Below are positions 52,803-63,133 of a DNA stretch of 64,000 nucleotides, in pieces (the first letter of the stretch is position 1; each line of letters begins with the position of its first letter). Where the stretch lies: positions 2,294,001-2,358,000 of the forward strand of contig NZ_LT629766.1 of the NCBI RefSeq assembly GCF_900105315.1, given 5' to 3'. Source of the DNA: Brevibacterium siliguriense. GTDB lineage: Bacteria; Actinomycetota; Actinomycetes; Actinomycetales; Brevibacteriaceae. The notes beneath the pieces are model-generated. The model searched no databases, was not told the origin of the DNA, and saw only the letters and a list, made by a program, of their open reading frames with translations. The position numbers and the translations under genes were made by a program.

Positions 52803-55718
52803 ATGACGACGAACCCTGAGGAGACCGGTTTCCGCTACGACGCGGCGCTGGCCGAAGAGATCGAGAAGTCTTGGCAGCGCACATGGGAGGAATCGGGCAC
52901 GTTCCACACCCCGAACCCCACCGGAGACCTCAGCGTCCTCGAGCCCCAGGACGTCTCGTCGCCCTACGGTCCGCCGGCCGACCTCAGCGAGCGCGAGTCC
53001 CTGTACATCATGGATATGTTCCCGTACCCCTCCGGTGCGGGCCTGCACGTCGGTCACCCCCTGGGGTACCTCGGCACCGACGTCTACGGCCGGTACCAGC
53101 GGATGCGCGGACACAACGTCATGCACGCCCTGTCATACGACGCCTTCGGACTGCCCGCCGATCTCTATGCGGTGCAGACCGGTCAGCACCCGCGCATCAC
53201 CACCGATGCCAATATCGCGAACATGACCGAACAGCTGCGTCGCCTGGGCCTGGCCCACGATGTGCGCCGTCGCTTCGCCACGACCGACGACGAGTTCGTG
53301 AAATGGACGCAATGGATCTTCCTGCAGATCTTCAACTCCTGGTACGACTCCGAGGCGACCACCCCCGACGGTGAAGCCAAGGGCGCTGCCCGTCCGATCG
53401 ACACGCTCATCGAGCAGTTCGCCTCCGGTGCCCGCCCCACACCGGACGGTCGCGCCTGGTCGGATCTGAGCCCGGCCGAGCGGGAGAACGTCCTGCAGGA
53501 CTTCCGCCTCGCCTATGTCTCCGAATCCCCGGTCAACTGGTGCCCCGGACTGGGCACCGTGCTGGCCAATGAAGAGGTCACCGCCGAGGGCCTGTCCGAA
53601 CGCGGAAACTATCCGGTCTTCACCCGTCGTCTGCGTCAGTGGAACATGCGCATCACCGCTTACGCCGACCGCCTCATCGACGACCTCGACGTGCTGGACT
53701 GGCCGCATGCGATCCATGCGATGCAGGTCAACTGGATCGGCCGGTCGAAGGGCGCCCTGCTGAGCCTGCCCGTTGCCGGTGACGAGACTTCCGAGATCGA
53801 GGTCTACACCACGCGCCCGGACACCCTGTTCGGTGCCACCTACCTCGTCCTCAGCCCCGAACACCCGCAGGTCGCCGAACTGACCGCGCAGACATGGGAT
53901 GAGTCCACCCCCGAGTCCTGGCGTGGGGGAGAGGCCACCCCCGCCGAGGCGATCGCCGCCTACCAGCGCGCCGCTGCGGCCAAAACCGACGCCGACCGGC
54001 AGCAGAGCCGGGAGAAGACCGGCATCTTTACCGGCTCCTATGCGCTCAATCCGGCCACCGGGGCGCAGATTCCGATCTTCATCGCCGACTACGTGCTCAT
54101 GGGCTACGGCACCGGCGCGATCATGGCCGTGCCCGCCGAAGACGCCCGTGACTGGGACTTCGCGAAGACTTTCGGACTGCCCTATATCCGCACCGTGCAG
54201 CCTCCGGCCGACCACGATGAGGACGCTCCGTTCGCCGGCACCGGAGTGATGATCAACTCGGCCAATGCCGAGATCGACATCAACGGTCTCGAGATCGACG
54301 CGGCGAAGGCCCGGGTCACCGAATGGCTGGCCGGAAAGGGACTGGCCACCGAGTCCACTCAGTACCGACTGCGCGACTGGTTGTTCTCGCGTCAGCGCTA
54401 CTGGGGCGAACCGTTCCCGATCGTCTATGACGAGAACGGCACCCCCATCGCGCTGCCCGACGAGATGCTGCCCGTCCAGCTGCCCGAGGTCGACGACTTC
54501 GCACCGCGGACGTTCGCGCCCGACGATGCCGACAGCCGTCCCGAACCCGCGCTGAGCCGGAATCAGGAATGGACCAGCATCGAACTCGACCTCGGTGACG
54601 GTCCGAAGACCTACCAGCGTGAGACGAACACGATGCCCAACTGGGCCGGATCGTCGTGGTACCAGCTGCGCTACGCGGACCCGCACAATGACGAACGCCT
54701 CGTCGACCCCGCCAACGAGAAGTACTGGCTGGGGCCGCGAGCCTCGAAACCGCGCGGCGGCGCCGACCTCTACGTCGGCGGGCAGGAACACGCCGTGCTC
54801 CACCTGCTCTACGCCCGGTTCTGGCACAAGGTCCTCTTCGACCTCGGACACATCTCCTCGTCCGAGCCGTTCCACCGTCTGGTCAACCAGGGCTACATCC
54901 AGGCCTACGCCTATACCGATTCCCGTGGTGTCTACGTCCCCGCCGCCGAGGTGGAGGAGAGGACCGAATCGAACGGTGAACTGACTTTCTGGTATGGCGG
55001 CGAACAGGTCAACCGGGAGTACGGAAAGATCGGCAAATCGCTGAAGAACTCCGTCATGCCTGACGAGATGTACGACGCATTCGGAGCCGACACCTTCCGT
55101 GTCTACGAGATGTCGATGGGTCCGCTGGAGCAGGACCGTCCCTGGGACACCCGCGCCGTCGTCGGCGCACAGCGGTTCCTGCAGCGCGTGTGGAGGCTCT
55201 TCGTCGACGAGACCACGGGCGATTCCGTGGTCGCAGACGGCGAGACCGACGCCGAATCGCTCAAGGTCCTCCACCAGGTCATCGACGGTGTACGCGAGGA
55301 CATGGACCATCTGCGGTTCAACACCGCGATCTCCAAGCTCATCGTGCTCACCAATCACGCCACCAAGCAGGGCGGTGCGACCAGTGAGGTCCTCGAACCT
55401 CTGACGATCATGCTCGCGCCCTTCGCTCCGCACCTGGCCGAAGAGCTGTGGTCGCGTCTCGGCCACGAATCGACGGTCACCTATGCGGCCTTCCCCGAGG
55501 CGGATCCGAACCACCTCGTCGCCGAGACCGTGACCTGCGTGGTCCAAGTCAAGGGCAAGGTGCGTGCACGCCTCGAGGTGGCTCCCGACATCTCGGCAGA
55601 GGAGCTGGAGAGGCTGGCTCTCGAATCGCCGAACGCTCTCAAGGCCCTCGGCGGAGCCGGGGTGCGCAAGGTGATCGTGCGCGCACCGAAGCTCGTCAAT
55701 ATCGTTCCCGACGCCTGA
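52803..55718 (+). CDS. leuS: Leucyl-tRNA synthetase
   Basis: Charges tRNA-Leu and edits mischarged products. The 971-residue class I enzyme has the HIGH-type motif [17 protein letters not shown], an editing domain with [20 protein letters not shown] and [19 protein letters not shown], and the KMSKS-type loop [12 protein letters not shown]. An anticodon-binding and C-terminal domain follow. The ribosome site GAAGGAAGG precedes ATG. A long frame on the opposite strand across most of this gene is a GC-driven shadow. Confidence 0.97.
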   Translation: MTTNPEETGFRYDAALAEEIEKSWQRTWEESGTFHTPNPTGDLSVLEPQDVSSPYGPPADLSERESLYIMDMFPYPSGAGLHVGHPLGYLGTDVYGRYQRMRGHNVMHALSYDAFGLPADLYAVQTGQHPRITTDANIANMTEQLRRLGLAHDVRRRFATTDDEFVKWTQWIFLQIFNSWYDSEATTPDGEAKGAARPIDTLIEQFASGARPTPDGRAWSDLSPAERENVLQDFRLAYVSESPVNWCPGLGTVLANEEVTAEGLSERGNYPVFTRRLRQWNMRITAYADRLIDDLDVLDWPHAIHAMQVNWIGRSKGALLSLPVAGDETSEIEVYTTRPDTLFGATYLVLSPEHPQVAELTAQTWDESTPESWRGGEATPAEAIAAYQRAAAAKTDADRQQSREKTGIFTGSYALNPATGAQIPIFIADYVLMGYGTGAIMAVPAEDARDWDFAKTFGLPYIRTVQPPADHDEDAPFAGTGVMINSANAEIDINGLEIDAAKARVTEWLAGKGLATESTQYRLRDWLFSRQRYWGEPFPIVYDENGTPIALPDEMLPVQLPEVDDFAPRTFAPDDADSRPEPALSRNQEWTSIELDLGDGPKTYQRETNTMPNWAGSSWYQLRYADPHNDERLVDPANEKYWLGPRASKPRGGADLYVGGQEHAVLHLLYARFWHKVLFDLGHISSSEPFHRLVNQGYIQAYAYTDSRGVYVPAAEVEERTESNGELTFWYGGEQVNREYGKIGKSLKNSVMPDEMYDAFGADTFRVYEMSMGPLEQDRPWDTRAVVGAQRFLQRVWRLFVDETTGDSVVADGETDAESLKVLHQVIDGVREDMDHLRFNTAISKLIVLTNHATKQGGATSEVLEPLTIMLAPFAPHLAEELWSRLGHESTVTYAAFPEADPNHLVAETVTCVVQVKGKVRARLEVAPDISAEELERLALESPNALKALGGAGVRKVIVRAPKLVNIVPDA

Positions 55719-55819
55719 GGCCACGGCGATACTTCGTCGTAACACAGCATCTGGGAGACTGCATGTATACGGGCGCCGGACTCAGGCGCACGTCCCCTTC
55801 GACTACGACTGGTGAGAGC

Positions 55820-56653
55820 ATGACGAACGACAGAGTTCAGGACGAGATCCGACACGCCCTCGGCGTGCGACCGCAGATCGACCCGGCGACGGAGGTCGCC
55901 CGACGGGTCGAATTCCTCGTCGACTATGTGCTCACCACCGGTGTCAAGGGCCTCGTGCTCGGCATCAGCGGCGGACAGGACTCCACTCTGGCCGGCAGGC
56001 TCTGTCAGCTGGCCGTGGAGGATCTGCGCCGCCGCGGTGCCGACGCCGAGTTCTGGGCCGTGCGCCTGCCCCATCATGTGCAGACCGACGAGTCGGACGC
56101 CCAGGACGCTCTGTCCTTCATCGGCGCCGATCATGAGCTGGCGATCAACATCGGCGCCGCCACGGATGTGGCCGCCGAGGAGTACGAGAAGGCGACCGGT
56201 ACGCCGATCACCGATTTCGGCAAGGGCAACGTCAAAGCCCGGATGCGGATGATCGCCCAGTTCGAACTCGCGGGCGAGAAGAAGGCTCTCGTCGTCGGCA
56301 CCGATCACGCCGCCGAGGCGGTCACCGGGTTCTTCACGAAGTTCGGTGACGGTGCGGCCGACGTCGTCCCCCTGGCGGGGCTGAACAAGCGGCAGGGACG
56401 GGAACTGCTGCGCCACCTCGGAGCTCCCGAACATCTCATCGTCAAGGTCCCGACTGCGGACCTGCTCGATGACGAACCGGGGCAGACGGACGAATCGTCG
56501 CTGGGTCTGACCTACGACCAGATCGATGACTTCCTCGAGGGGAGGGCGATCGAGCCCGCGGCCGCCTCGGCGCTCATCGAGAAGTACCGTCGGTCAGAGC
56601 ACAAACGCCGCACACCTGTGGCGCCGCTGGAGACGTGGTGGATCCGGCACTGA
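55820..56653 (+). CDS. nadE: NH3-dependent NAD+ synthetase
   Basis: Amidates nicotinic acid adenine dinucleotide to NAD+ with ATP and ammonia. The 277-residue protein is the short, single-domain form. The ATP PP-loop is GLVLGISGGQDSTLAGRL, followed by the conserved VVGTDHAAEAVTGFFTKFGDGAADVVPLAGLNKRQ. The ATG at 55820 matches the usual N-terminus (RHALGVRPQID); an ATG at 55763 with GGGAG is an alternative. The C-terminus RRTPVAP is conserved in the family. Confidence 0.95.
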   Translation: MTNDRVQDEIRHALGVRPQIDPATEVARRVEFLVDYVLTTGVKGLVLGISGGQDSTLAGRLCQLAVEDLRRRGADAEFWAVRLPHHVQTDESDAQDALSFIGADHELAINIGAATDVAAEEYEKATGTPITDFGKGNVKARMRMIAQFELAGEKKALVVGTDHAAEAVTGFFTKFGDGAADVVPLAGLNKRQGRELLRHLGAPEHLIVKVPTADLLDDEPGQTDESSLGLTYDQIDDFLEGRAIEPAAASALIEKYRRSEHKRRTPVAPLETWWIRH

Positions 56654-56659
56654 ACTCGC

Positions 56660-57376
56660 TCAGTCGTTGAACGGCGGGGCGCCGGAGACGAGCCCGAGTT
56701 CGAGTGCCGTCTGATTGAACTCCCAGCGGGAGGAGACGAAGTCATCGCTGAGGCGTTCGCCGCGGCTCTGCGCTTCGGTGTAGCCGCGCCAGCCGTCCTT
56801 GCGGGCATCACCGGGACGGATCTCACGGACCTCGGAATCAGCAGGGGAGACCTGGGTCTCCTCCTTCACCCACATCGACAGGCCTTCGGCTGCTCGATAG
56901 AGGTTCATGAATGCGGTGTGCGAGCGCGGGTTGTCGAAGCTGGCCTTCTTGAACTCGGCACAGAAGGTGGTGAGCGGTTCGAGTTCGTCGACGGCGACGG
57001 TGGCGAAGGTCGCATCGAGACGCAGGGACTGGATGAGGCCCGAGGAATCCGGGATGAGTTCGAGGATGCGGCGAGCGCGACGCTCATCGGGAAGCAGCTC
57101 GACGGTCTCTTCCACCGGGGTCAGTCCGACGGTGTCCAACCGACCGCGTTCGACGCTCAGCTGCTGTCGCAGCGCGTCGATCTGCTGTTGGGCACGTCGC
57201 CATTCGCCGTGGAACATCAGCAGCGCCGCGATCACGCCGAGGCACAGCACGAGTCCGATGGTCCAAGCCGCAGGGTGCAGCCCGGGGATGGCGAAAGCCA
57301 CGATGCCGAGCACGGTGAGCACGGCAAACGTCACGGCGGCCGGTGAGTTGGTGAGGAAATCAAGGAAACGCTTCAC
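56660..57376 (-). CDS. Membrane protein with cytoplasmic domain, unrecognised
   Basis: A 238-residue protein with two adjacent N-terminal helices (SPAAVTFAVLTVLGIVAFAIPG and PAAWTIGLVLCLGVIAALLMF), a short coiled-coil (EWRRAQQQIDALRQQLSVERGRL) and a soluble C-terminal domain of about 140 residues rich in Glu and Arg. I do not recognise a family or active site. It is convergent with nadE (six-base gap) and divergent from ugd. Confidence 0.65.
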   Translation of the reverse strand: MKRFLDFLTNSPAAVTFAVLTVLGIVAFAIPGLHPAAWTIGLVLCLGVIAALLMFHGEWRRAQQQIDALRQQLSVERGRLDTVGLTPVEETVELLPDERRARRILELIPDSSGLIQSLRLDATFATVAVDELEPLTTFCAEFKKASFDNPRSHTAFMNLYRAAEGLSMWVKEETQVSPADSEVREIRPGDARKDGWRGYTEAQSRGERLSDDFVSSRWEFNQTALELGLVSGAPPFND

Positions 57377-57471
57377 ATTTCCAAGCCTACTGTTTCAACC
57401 TCCACATATCGTGCAACCGGGTGGCATATAGTGTGGTCGAAAACGCATGCCAATTCCCAGGAGAGCTCGGT

Positions 57472-58779
57472 TTGAAGATTTCAGTCATCGGTTGCGGATA
57501 TCTGGGCGCGGTCCATGCGGCTGCCATGGCGTCCCTGGGCCATGAGGTCACGGGAGTCGACGTCGACACCGCCAAGGTCCAGGCGCTGACCTCGGGTCGT
57601 CCGCCCTTCTTCGAACCGGGACTGAGTGAACTCCTCGTGAAGGCTCAGGAACGCGGAAAGCTCGAGTTCACCACTGACGTCTCCCGTGCCGCCGACGCCA
57701 CCGTGCACTTCGTGTGCGTGGGCACTCCGCAGAAGCCCGGAGAGTTCGCCGCCGATGTCACCTATGTCGATGCGGCCGTGGATTCGCTGCACCCGCACCT
57801 GACTGAGACGTCAGTGGTTGTGGGAAAGTCGACCGTTCCCGTGGGCACCGCCGAGCGTCTGTCCGGAATCATCGCCGACACCGGAGCCGCGATGATGTGG
57901 AACCCGGAGTTCCTGCGTGAAGGCCATGCCGTCGAGGACACTCTCCACCCCAACCGTCTGGTCTATGGAGTCGCCGACGGCGAGCCCGGCAAGGCCGCAG
58001 CCGCGACCCTCGACGAGGTGTATGCATCGATCCTCGCCGAAGACACACCTCGGATGATCACGGACTTCGCGACTGCCGAGCTGGTCAAGACTGCCGCGAA
58101 TTCGTTCCTGGCCACGAAGATCTCGTTCATCAACGCCATGGCCGAACTCTGCGAGGCCTCCGGGGCCGATGTCACTCAGCTCGCCGATGCGATCGGCATG
58201 GACGACCGGATCGGCCGCAAATTCCTCAACGCCGGACTCGGGTTCGGCGGCGGTTGTCTGCCCAAGGACATCCGCGCCTTCATGGCCAGAGCCGGAGAGC
58301 TCGGCGCCGATCAGGCGGTGGCCTTCCTCAAGGAGATCGATTCGATCAACATGCGCCGTCGTGTGCGGATGGTCGACATCGCCCGCGATGCTCTGGGCGG
58401 GTCGTTCATCGGCAAGAAGATCACCATCCTCGGTGCCGCCTTCAAACCCGACAGCGATGACGTCCGTGATTCCCCGGCGCTGGCCGTGGCCCGACTCATT
58501 GCCACCCAGGGCGGGCTGGTCACCGTCACCGATCCGCAGGCGATCGGCAATGCGCAGAAGTCGTTCCCCGAACTCGACTACGTCGCCGACACCGCCGAGG
58601 CGATCACCGGGGCGCAAGCCGTGCTGCTGCTGACGGAATGGCGCGAATACCGCGACCTCGATCCCGCGGCGACCGCTGAGCTCGTGCGCGGGAAAGTGCT
58701 CGTCGACGGTCGCAATGTGCTCACTCCCGAACTGTGGCGGGCAGCGGGCTGGACCTACCGAGCACTTGGCCGTCCATGA
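57472..58779 (+). CDS. ugd: UDP-glucose 6-dehydrogenase
   Basis: Oxidises UDP-glucose to UDP-glucuronate with two NAD+, supplying uronic acids for cell-surface polymers. The NAD fold starts KISVIGCGYLGAVHAAAMASLGHEV; the catalytic Cys is in GFGGGCLPKDIRAFM, and NPEFLREGHAVEDTLHPNRLV and KTAANSFLATKISFINAM are conserved. The true start is most likely TTG at 57472 with AGGAGAGC upstream (435 residues); the frame opens at GTG 57421. It overlaps degV by four bases. Confidence 0.93.
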   Translation: MKISVIGCGYLGAVHAAAMASLGHEVTGVDVDTAKVQALTSGRPPFFEPGLSELLVKAQERGKLEFTTDVSRAADATVHFVCVGTPQKPGEFAADVTYVDAAVDSLHPHLTETSVVVGKSTVPVGTAERLSGIIADTGAAMMWNPEFLREGHAVEDTLHPNRLVYGVADGEPGKAAAATLDEVYASILAEDTPRMITDFATAELVKTAANSFLATKISFINAMAELCEASGADVTQLADAIGMDDRIGRKFLNAGLGFGGGCLPKDIRAFMARAGELGADQAVAFLKEIDSINMRRRVRMVDIARDALGGSFIGKKITILGAAFKPDSDDVRDSPALAVARLIATQGGLVTVTDPQAIGNAQKSFPELDYVADTAEAITGAQAVLLLTEWREYRDLDPAATAELVRGKVLVDGRNVLTPELWRAAGWTYRALGRP

Positions 58780-59651
58780 GAATCGGACTGGTCACCGACT
58801 CCACGGCGCAGCTGTCCGCAAGTGAGCGCGAAGAGCTGAGTGAGGCCACCGGAGGCCTCTTCGCCGTGGTGCCGCTGACCGTGCTCATCGGCGGAGTCGC
58901 CTTCGCCGACGGTGAGGTCGATGCCGGGCATCTGTGCACGAAGATGATCGAGGGCACCGAGGTCACCACCTCCATGGCTGCCCCGACGCAGTTTTCCGAA
59001 GCCTATGCCGGTCTGCGCGAGAACGGAGCCGAGGCCATCATCGTCGTGACCATGTCCGCGGAGCTCTCGGGCACCCGCGACTCCGCGGTCACGGCTGCCG
59101 AGACCGAGGGCATCCTCGTCGATGTCGTCGATTCGAGGACCACCTCGGCGGGATTGGCCGGAGCGCTGTCCGTGGCCGCGGCCGGGATCCGGCAGGGACT
59201 CGACGCCGAATCGATCGCCGGAACCATCGCCGACTGGTGCGCGGCTGAGACCCGTTCCGTGTTCGCCCCCGGAAGCCTCGAATACCTGCGCCGAGGCGGC
59301 CGGATCGGTGCCGCCTCTTCGCTGCTGGGCCGGGCCCTGCAGATCGTTCCTGTGCTCGGACTCAATGCCGGAATCGTCGTTCCGCTCGCCCGGGTGCGCA
59401 CCCGGGCCAAAGCGCTGGAGAAGATCGTCGCCCTTGCCGCTCAGGCCGCCGCCAAGGTGGCCGACCCCGAGGACACCGTGCACGTCGAGGTGCAGAACGC
59501 TGAAGGGGAGATGGACACCGCCGATGCGGAACTGCTGAGCTCACGGCTGCGCGAACTCGGATTCGAGCCCTCATTCAGGACGCTGTCGACGATCATCACA
59601 GCGCATGTGGGACCCGGAACGGTCGGTGTGACCGTGCAGACGAAACCCTGA
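58776..59651 (+). CDS. DegV family fatty-acid-binding protein
   Basis: A 291-residue DegV protein; in Firmicutes these (FakB) present fatty acids to a kinase for phosphorylation. The opening RIGLVTDSTAQLS, the TSMAAPTQFSEAYAG block and SLEYLRRGGRIGAASSLLGRALQIVPVLGL identify the family. Whether a FakA partner exists cannot be seen here. Translationally coupled to ugd through a four-base overlap, an odd functional pair. Confidence 0.9.
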   Translation: MRIGLVTDSTAQLSASEREELSEATGGLFAVVPLTVLIGGVAFADGEVDAGHLCTKMIEGTEVTTSMAAPTQFSEAYAGLRENGAEAIIVVTMSAELSGTRDSAVTAAETEGILVDVVDSRTTSAGLAGALSVAAAGIRQGLDAESIAGTIADWCAAETRSVFAPGSLEYLRRGGRIGAASSLLGRALQIVPVLGLNAGIVVPLARVRTRAKALEKIVALAAQAAAKVADPEDTVHVEVQNAEGEMDTADAELLSSRLRELGFEPSFRTLSTIITAHVGPGTVGVTVQTKP

Positions 59652-59700
59652 CTCACCCACTCCAGCCTGGGGACTCTCAGGTGACTTGACCACCTCCGGT

Positions 59701-59727
59701 CTGTGGACGTAGGAGTCGTTTCCACAG
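59701..59727. promoter_or_regulatory. Inverted repeat before comEA
   Basis: CTGTGGA (59701-59707) and TCCACAG (59721-59727) are perfect arms 13 bases apart, about 50 bases before the comEA start. A TAACGT box (59767-59772) lies six bases before the ATG. The repeat could bind a regulator of competence genes; no known box is matched. Confidence 0.35.
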
Positions 59728-59778
59728 GTGAGGAATCCGTCCTGGCCGCAGCGAATCAGCAGGCCCTAACGTCGGAGC

Positions 59779-60723
59779 ATGGCTGTGTCTCCGGATGATC
59801 GTTTCGCCGGCCTCCTGGGCGCCAGTGCCGAACGCGGCGGTTGGGTGCCCGGCGATGTCTATACCGCCGACACCGCCGGTGATGAGGAACCCGTCGAACC
59901 CCGTCGCGTGCGGCTGCCCGTGTTGGTCGCCGTCGGCATCGCTACGATCGGAATCCTCGTCCTCGCTTTCCTCCTCTTCCGACCCGCGCCGCGGCAGTCG
60001 CCGGGCGGCGATGGTCCCGGGCAGGTCGCGGAAGCCGGCCAGTCGCCGGCTGCGACCGGGGACGGGGCAGGAACGGGCGCGGCCGGTGTGGAACCGGCCG
60101 AAGGGGCGGCGGGAACGGCCGAGGAAAAGGAGGGAGCCGCCTCGGCGAAGGCGGCGAATGCAAACGGAGACGTGATCGTCCATATCACCGGGGCGGTGAA
60201 CGATCCCTCCGTGGTCACGCTGAAGGCGGGAGCACGGGTCCAAGATGCCGTCGAAGCCGCAGGCGGGCTGAGCGCAGGTGCCGACGGCGAGGCCGTGAAT
60301 CTGGCGCGCGTGCTGACCGACGGGGAGCAGATCCATATCCCGAAGGAGGGAGAAGAACCGGTCGGCGGCGTCGCGGGTGCCGGTCCGGATAGGACCAGCC
60401 AGAACGGGGATGGGTCTGACGGGACCGGGTCGGCTGGGGCTGGGGGAGCTGCGGACGGAGGGACAGGCAGCGGGTCCGCAGGAACTGCTGCCGCATCGGC
60501 CGGGGCCAACGGCACGGCACCCGGTCCGGCGGGAAAGGTCGATCTCAACACCGCCGATGCCACCACTCTGGAGACCCTGCCCGGCGTCGGCCCCGTGACT
60601 GCAGAGGCGATCATCAGCCACCGCAGCCAGCAGCCCTTCGCGAGCGTCGAGGACCTGCTTCTCGTCAAAGGCATTGGACCGAAGACCTTCGAAAGCCTCA
60701 AAGACCTTGTCACGGTCGGCTGA
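59779..60723 (+). CDS. comEA: ComEA-like DNA-binding competence protein
   Basis: A 314-residue membrane-anchored DNA receptor. One helix (VLVAVGIATIGILVLAFLLF, near residue 50) is followed by a Gly/Ala/Glu-rich spacer, an SLBB-like domain (VHITGAVNDPSVVTLKAGARVQDAVEAAGG), another Gly-rich spacer and a C-terminal helix-hairpin-helix domain (DLNTADATTLETLPGVGPVTAEAII ... GIGPKTFESL). It binds incoming double-stranded DNA. It lies directly before comEC. Natural competence is not proven by this pair alone. Confidence 0.93.
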   Translation: MAVSPDDRFAGLLGASAERGGWVPGDVYTADTAGDEEPVEPRRVRLPVLVAVGIATIGILVLAFLLFRPAPRQSPGGDGPGQVAEAGQSPAATGDGAGTGAAGVEPAEGAAGTAEEKEGAASAKAANANGDVIVHITGAVNDPSVVTLKAGARVQDAVEAAGGLSAGADGEAVNLARVLTDGEQIHIPKEGEEPVGGVAGAGPDRTSQNGDGSDGTGSAGAGGAADGGTGSGSAGTAAASAGANGTAPGPAGKVDLNTADATTLETLPGVGPVTAEAIISHRSQQPFASVEDLLLVKGIGPKTFESLKDLVTVG

Positions 60724-60844
60724 CCCGGACCACTCGCCGCCGCAGACGCGGTCGCGGCGGTCCGTGCAGCCCTCGCGGTCGCGAAAGCGAAGGTCCCGGC
60801 AGCATTCGTGGGAGCGCAGACGCGCAGTCCTGCGACGAAGGTGT

Positions 60845-63073
60845 GTGTCCGTAGTCGCTTGGCTGCGAGAACGGGCGGCGCTGTGGCCTGGATCCGTGCG
60901 TCTTCTCTGCTGCGCCGCCGGTCTCTGGGCCAGTGCGCTACTGTCACCGGAGCCGTGGGCGCTGTTCGGCATTCCCCTGCTCGGAATCGTCGGGATCGTG
61001 GTCCTGAGACGGCACCACCACCTCGGTGTCGGTGTCCTCGTCTTCACCTGTCTGCTGACGATCCAGATCACCGCCCTGGCCGCCGCCCTTGGACCGGAGG
61101 CGGAAGCCGAGACCACAGGACTCATCGTCGGTCACAGCGAACCAGGGGCGTCCGGATGGACCAGGCTGACTCTGCTCACGCCCACCGGGTTCACTCACGT
61201 GCTCAGCCCCGAAGTCGTTGCCGACGGAGCGAGAGTGCGGATGCGCACGGAGCGCCTCGACGATATCCGCTCCACCCAGACGGAACCCCAAGTGTTGGCC
61301 GAGCCGAACGGGCTGTGGAGGTGGCGTGAGACGCTGCGCACGGAACTCCGCGTCGACTCAGTCGCCGCAGGCAACGACGGAGGCAGGCTCCTACCCGGAC
61401 TCGTCGTCGGCGACACCTCTCCGCAGGAGGACCGGATGGTCGACGATATGCGGGTAGTCTCCCTCACCCACGTCTCGGCCGTATCGGGCAGCAACGTCAC
61501 GATCGTCAGCCTCGGTGCCGGACTGCTCGCCGGAGCCTGCCGCGCCGGACCGCGACTGCGAGTGAGCATCGGTGTGCTCACCTGCCTCGGCTACGTCTTC
61601 ATCGTCGGCTTCGAACCCAGCGCCATCCGCGCGGCCGGAATGGCGATGGCCGCTGCACTCGTGTTCCTGCGCGGAGGCGGGATCTCCCCGGTCGCTGTCA
61701 TGTGCTCGACGGCGAGCCTGCTTCTCGCCTTCGTGCCGGTGCTGGCCACCTCGGTGGGGTTCGTCCTGTCCGTGGTCTCCACGGCCGCGATCATGTTCGT
61801 CGTCCCGATTCTGCTGCGCCGTCTCGCGGTGCACCTGCCGCTGGTGCCCACAGTGCTCGTCACCGCACTCCTCGTGCCCTTCGTCGCCCAGCTCGCCTGC
61901 ACTCCGGTGCTCGTGGCGATCGATCCGCGCATCGGACTGTGGTCGGTGGCCGCCAACGCCCTGGCTGCGCCCGCGGTCATGCCGGCGACGGTGGCGGGCT
62001 TCCTCAGCCTCGTGACCACGGGTATCGGGACGACAGGACTGCCCGGAGCGGACTTCGCCTCGGCCCTGCTGGCGTGGATCGGATCCTTCCCGGCATGGTG
62101 GATCGTCCTCGTCGCCCGAGTCTGCGCCGCACTGCCCGGAGCCGCCCTCGATTGGCCGGGGCCGCCGGTCGGAACGCTGCTGGCACTCGGGCTTCTTGCT
62201 GTGGCCGTGGCCGGAACATGGATGCTCGTGCGTCGACGGCTCTGGGGCCTGCCCGTCCTCGTCCTGTGCTGCCTGCTCACCGCCGCCGTCATCGTCACGG
62301 TGAGGGCGAAGCCGCCGGCGGAGGACTGGCTGGTGCTCATCTGCGATGTCGGTCAGGGATCGGGGGCTGTGATCAACCTCGGCGATGGTCGGGGCCTCGT
62401 CGTCGACACTGGGCGTGAACCGAAACCGATCGACTCCTGCCTCGACTCATCCGGGATCGAGGAGTTCGACCTGCTCATCTCCCATTTCGACGCCGACCAT
62501 TTCGCCGGATACGCGGGCACAGCCTGGGGGCGCAAGGTCGGCCGACTGTTCGTATCCGCGAACGTCGCGACCACGCCTGAAGCCCGGCGCGTGGTCGCCG
62601 ACACCGGCGTCGAGATGGTTCCCACCCACCGCGGACAGACGCTCAACTTCGAGTCGGCGAGGCTGGACGTGCTGTGGCCGCCGCTGCGGTCGGTGCCCGC
62701 AGCGGAGGATGAGGAGCTGCGCAACGAAGACTCCCTTGTGGTGCGGGTCGAACAGGAGGGGCTGAGCACCCTGCTGCCCGGCGACGTCGGAGCCGAGGAA
62801 CAGTACGTGCTGGCTCAGCAGATACAGCCGGTCGATGTGCTCGTCGCACCTCACCACGGTTCTTCCGACCTGGCTCCGGAGTTCTTCGCCGCCGCGGCAC
62901 CCGGCCTCGGTGTCATTTCGGTGGGGGCGAACAATTACGGGCATCCGAGCGAGAAGTCGCTGCGCTCTTTCGGTCCCGTGCCTGTGCTGCGCACCGATCA
63001 CTGCGGTTCGGTGGCGCTCTACGCCGACAGTCGATTCAGCACAGCCCACAGCTGTCCCGAGGACAAGGGGTGA
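60845..63073 (+). CDS. comEC: ComEC/Rec2-like DNA channel protein with metallo-beta-lactamase domain
   Basis: Forms the inner-membrane channel for single-stranded DNA. About 743 residues from a GTG at 60845 (GAAGG five bases upstream); the frame also opens at 60674 inside comEA, which is less likely. The N-terminal part has a hydrophobic pair and an OB-like extracytoplasmic loop, the middle is the Competence domain (SLTHVSAVSGSNVTIVSLGAGLL and about eight helices), and the end is a metallo-beta-lactamase fold (CDVGQGSGAVINLG, ISHFDADHFAGYAG, VLVAPHHGSSDLAPEFF). Confidence 0.9.
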   Translation: MSVVAWLRERAALWPGSVRLLCCAAGLWASALLSPEPWALFGIPLLGIVGIVVLRRHHHLGVGVLVFTCLLTIQITALAAALGPEAEAETTGLIVGHSEPGASGWTRLTLLTPTGFTHVLSPEVVADGARVRMRTERLDDIRSTQTEPQVLAEPNGLWRWRETLRTELRVDSVAAGNDGGRLLPGLVVGDTSPQEDRMVDDMRVVSLTHVSAVSGSNVTIVSLGAGLLAGACRAGPRLRVSIGVLTCLGYVFIVGFEPSAIRAAGMAMAAALVFLRGGGISPVAVMCSTASLLLAFVPVLATSVGFVLSVVSTAAIMFVVPILLRRLAVHLPLVPTVLVTALLVPFVAQLACTPVLVAIDPRIGLWSVAANALAAPAVMPATVAGFLSLVTTGIGTTGLPGADFASALLAWIGSFPAWWIVLVARVCAALPGAALDWPGPPVGTLLALGLLAVAVAGTWMLVRRRLWGLPVLVLCCLLTAAVIVTVRAKPPAEDWLVLICDVGQGSGAVINLGDGRGLVVDTGREPKPIDSCLDSSGIEEFDLLISHFDADHFAGYAGTAWGRKVGRLFVSANVATTPEARRVVADTGVEMVPTHRGQTLNFESARLDVLWPPLRSVPAAEDEELRNEDSLVVRVEQEGLSTLLPGDVGAEEQYVLAQQIQPVDVLVAPHHGSSDLAPEFFAAAAPGLGVISVGANNYGHPSEKSLRSFGPVPVLRTDHCGSVALYADSRFSTAHSCPEDKG

Positions 63074-63120
63074 GATCGCAGGTGGGGGACAGCCGTGTCC
63101 GTCGTGTCGGTCGGCCGCGA

Positions 63121-63126
63121 TAGGCT
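63121..63126 (+). promoter_or_regulatory. Leaderless -10 box (TAGGCT) of holA
   Basis: TAGGCT followed by seven bases and ATG at 63134, the same as at the DedA gene. No ribosome site precedes the ATG. Confidence 0.5.
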
Positions 63127-63133
63127 GGGGTCC

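Noticed and set aside
55020-55060. KIGKS in place of KMSKS in leucyl-tRNA synthetase.
   Set aside because: Variants of this loop are common in class I synthetases and the two Lys are kept, so it is not noteworthy.
53133-55745. An 870-codon open frame antisense to leuS.
   Set aside because: leuS on the plus strand has complete class I synthetase motifs; the antisense frame has no recognisable domain and reflects third-position GC bias.
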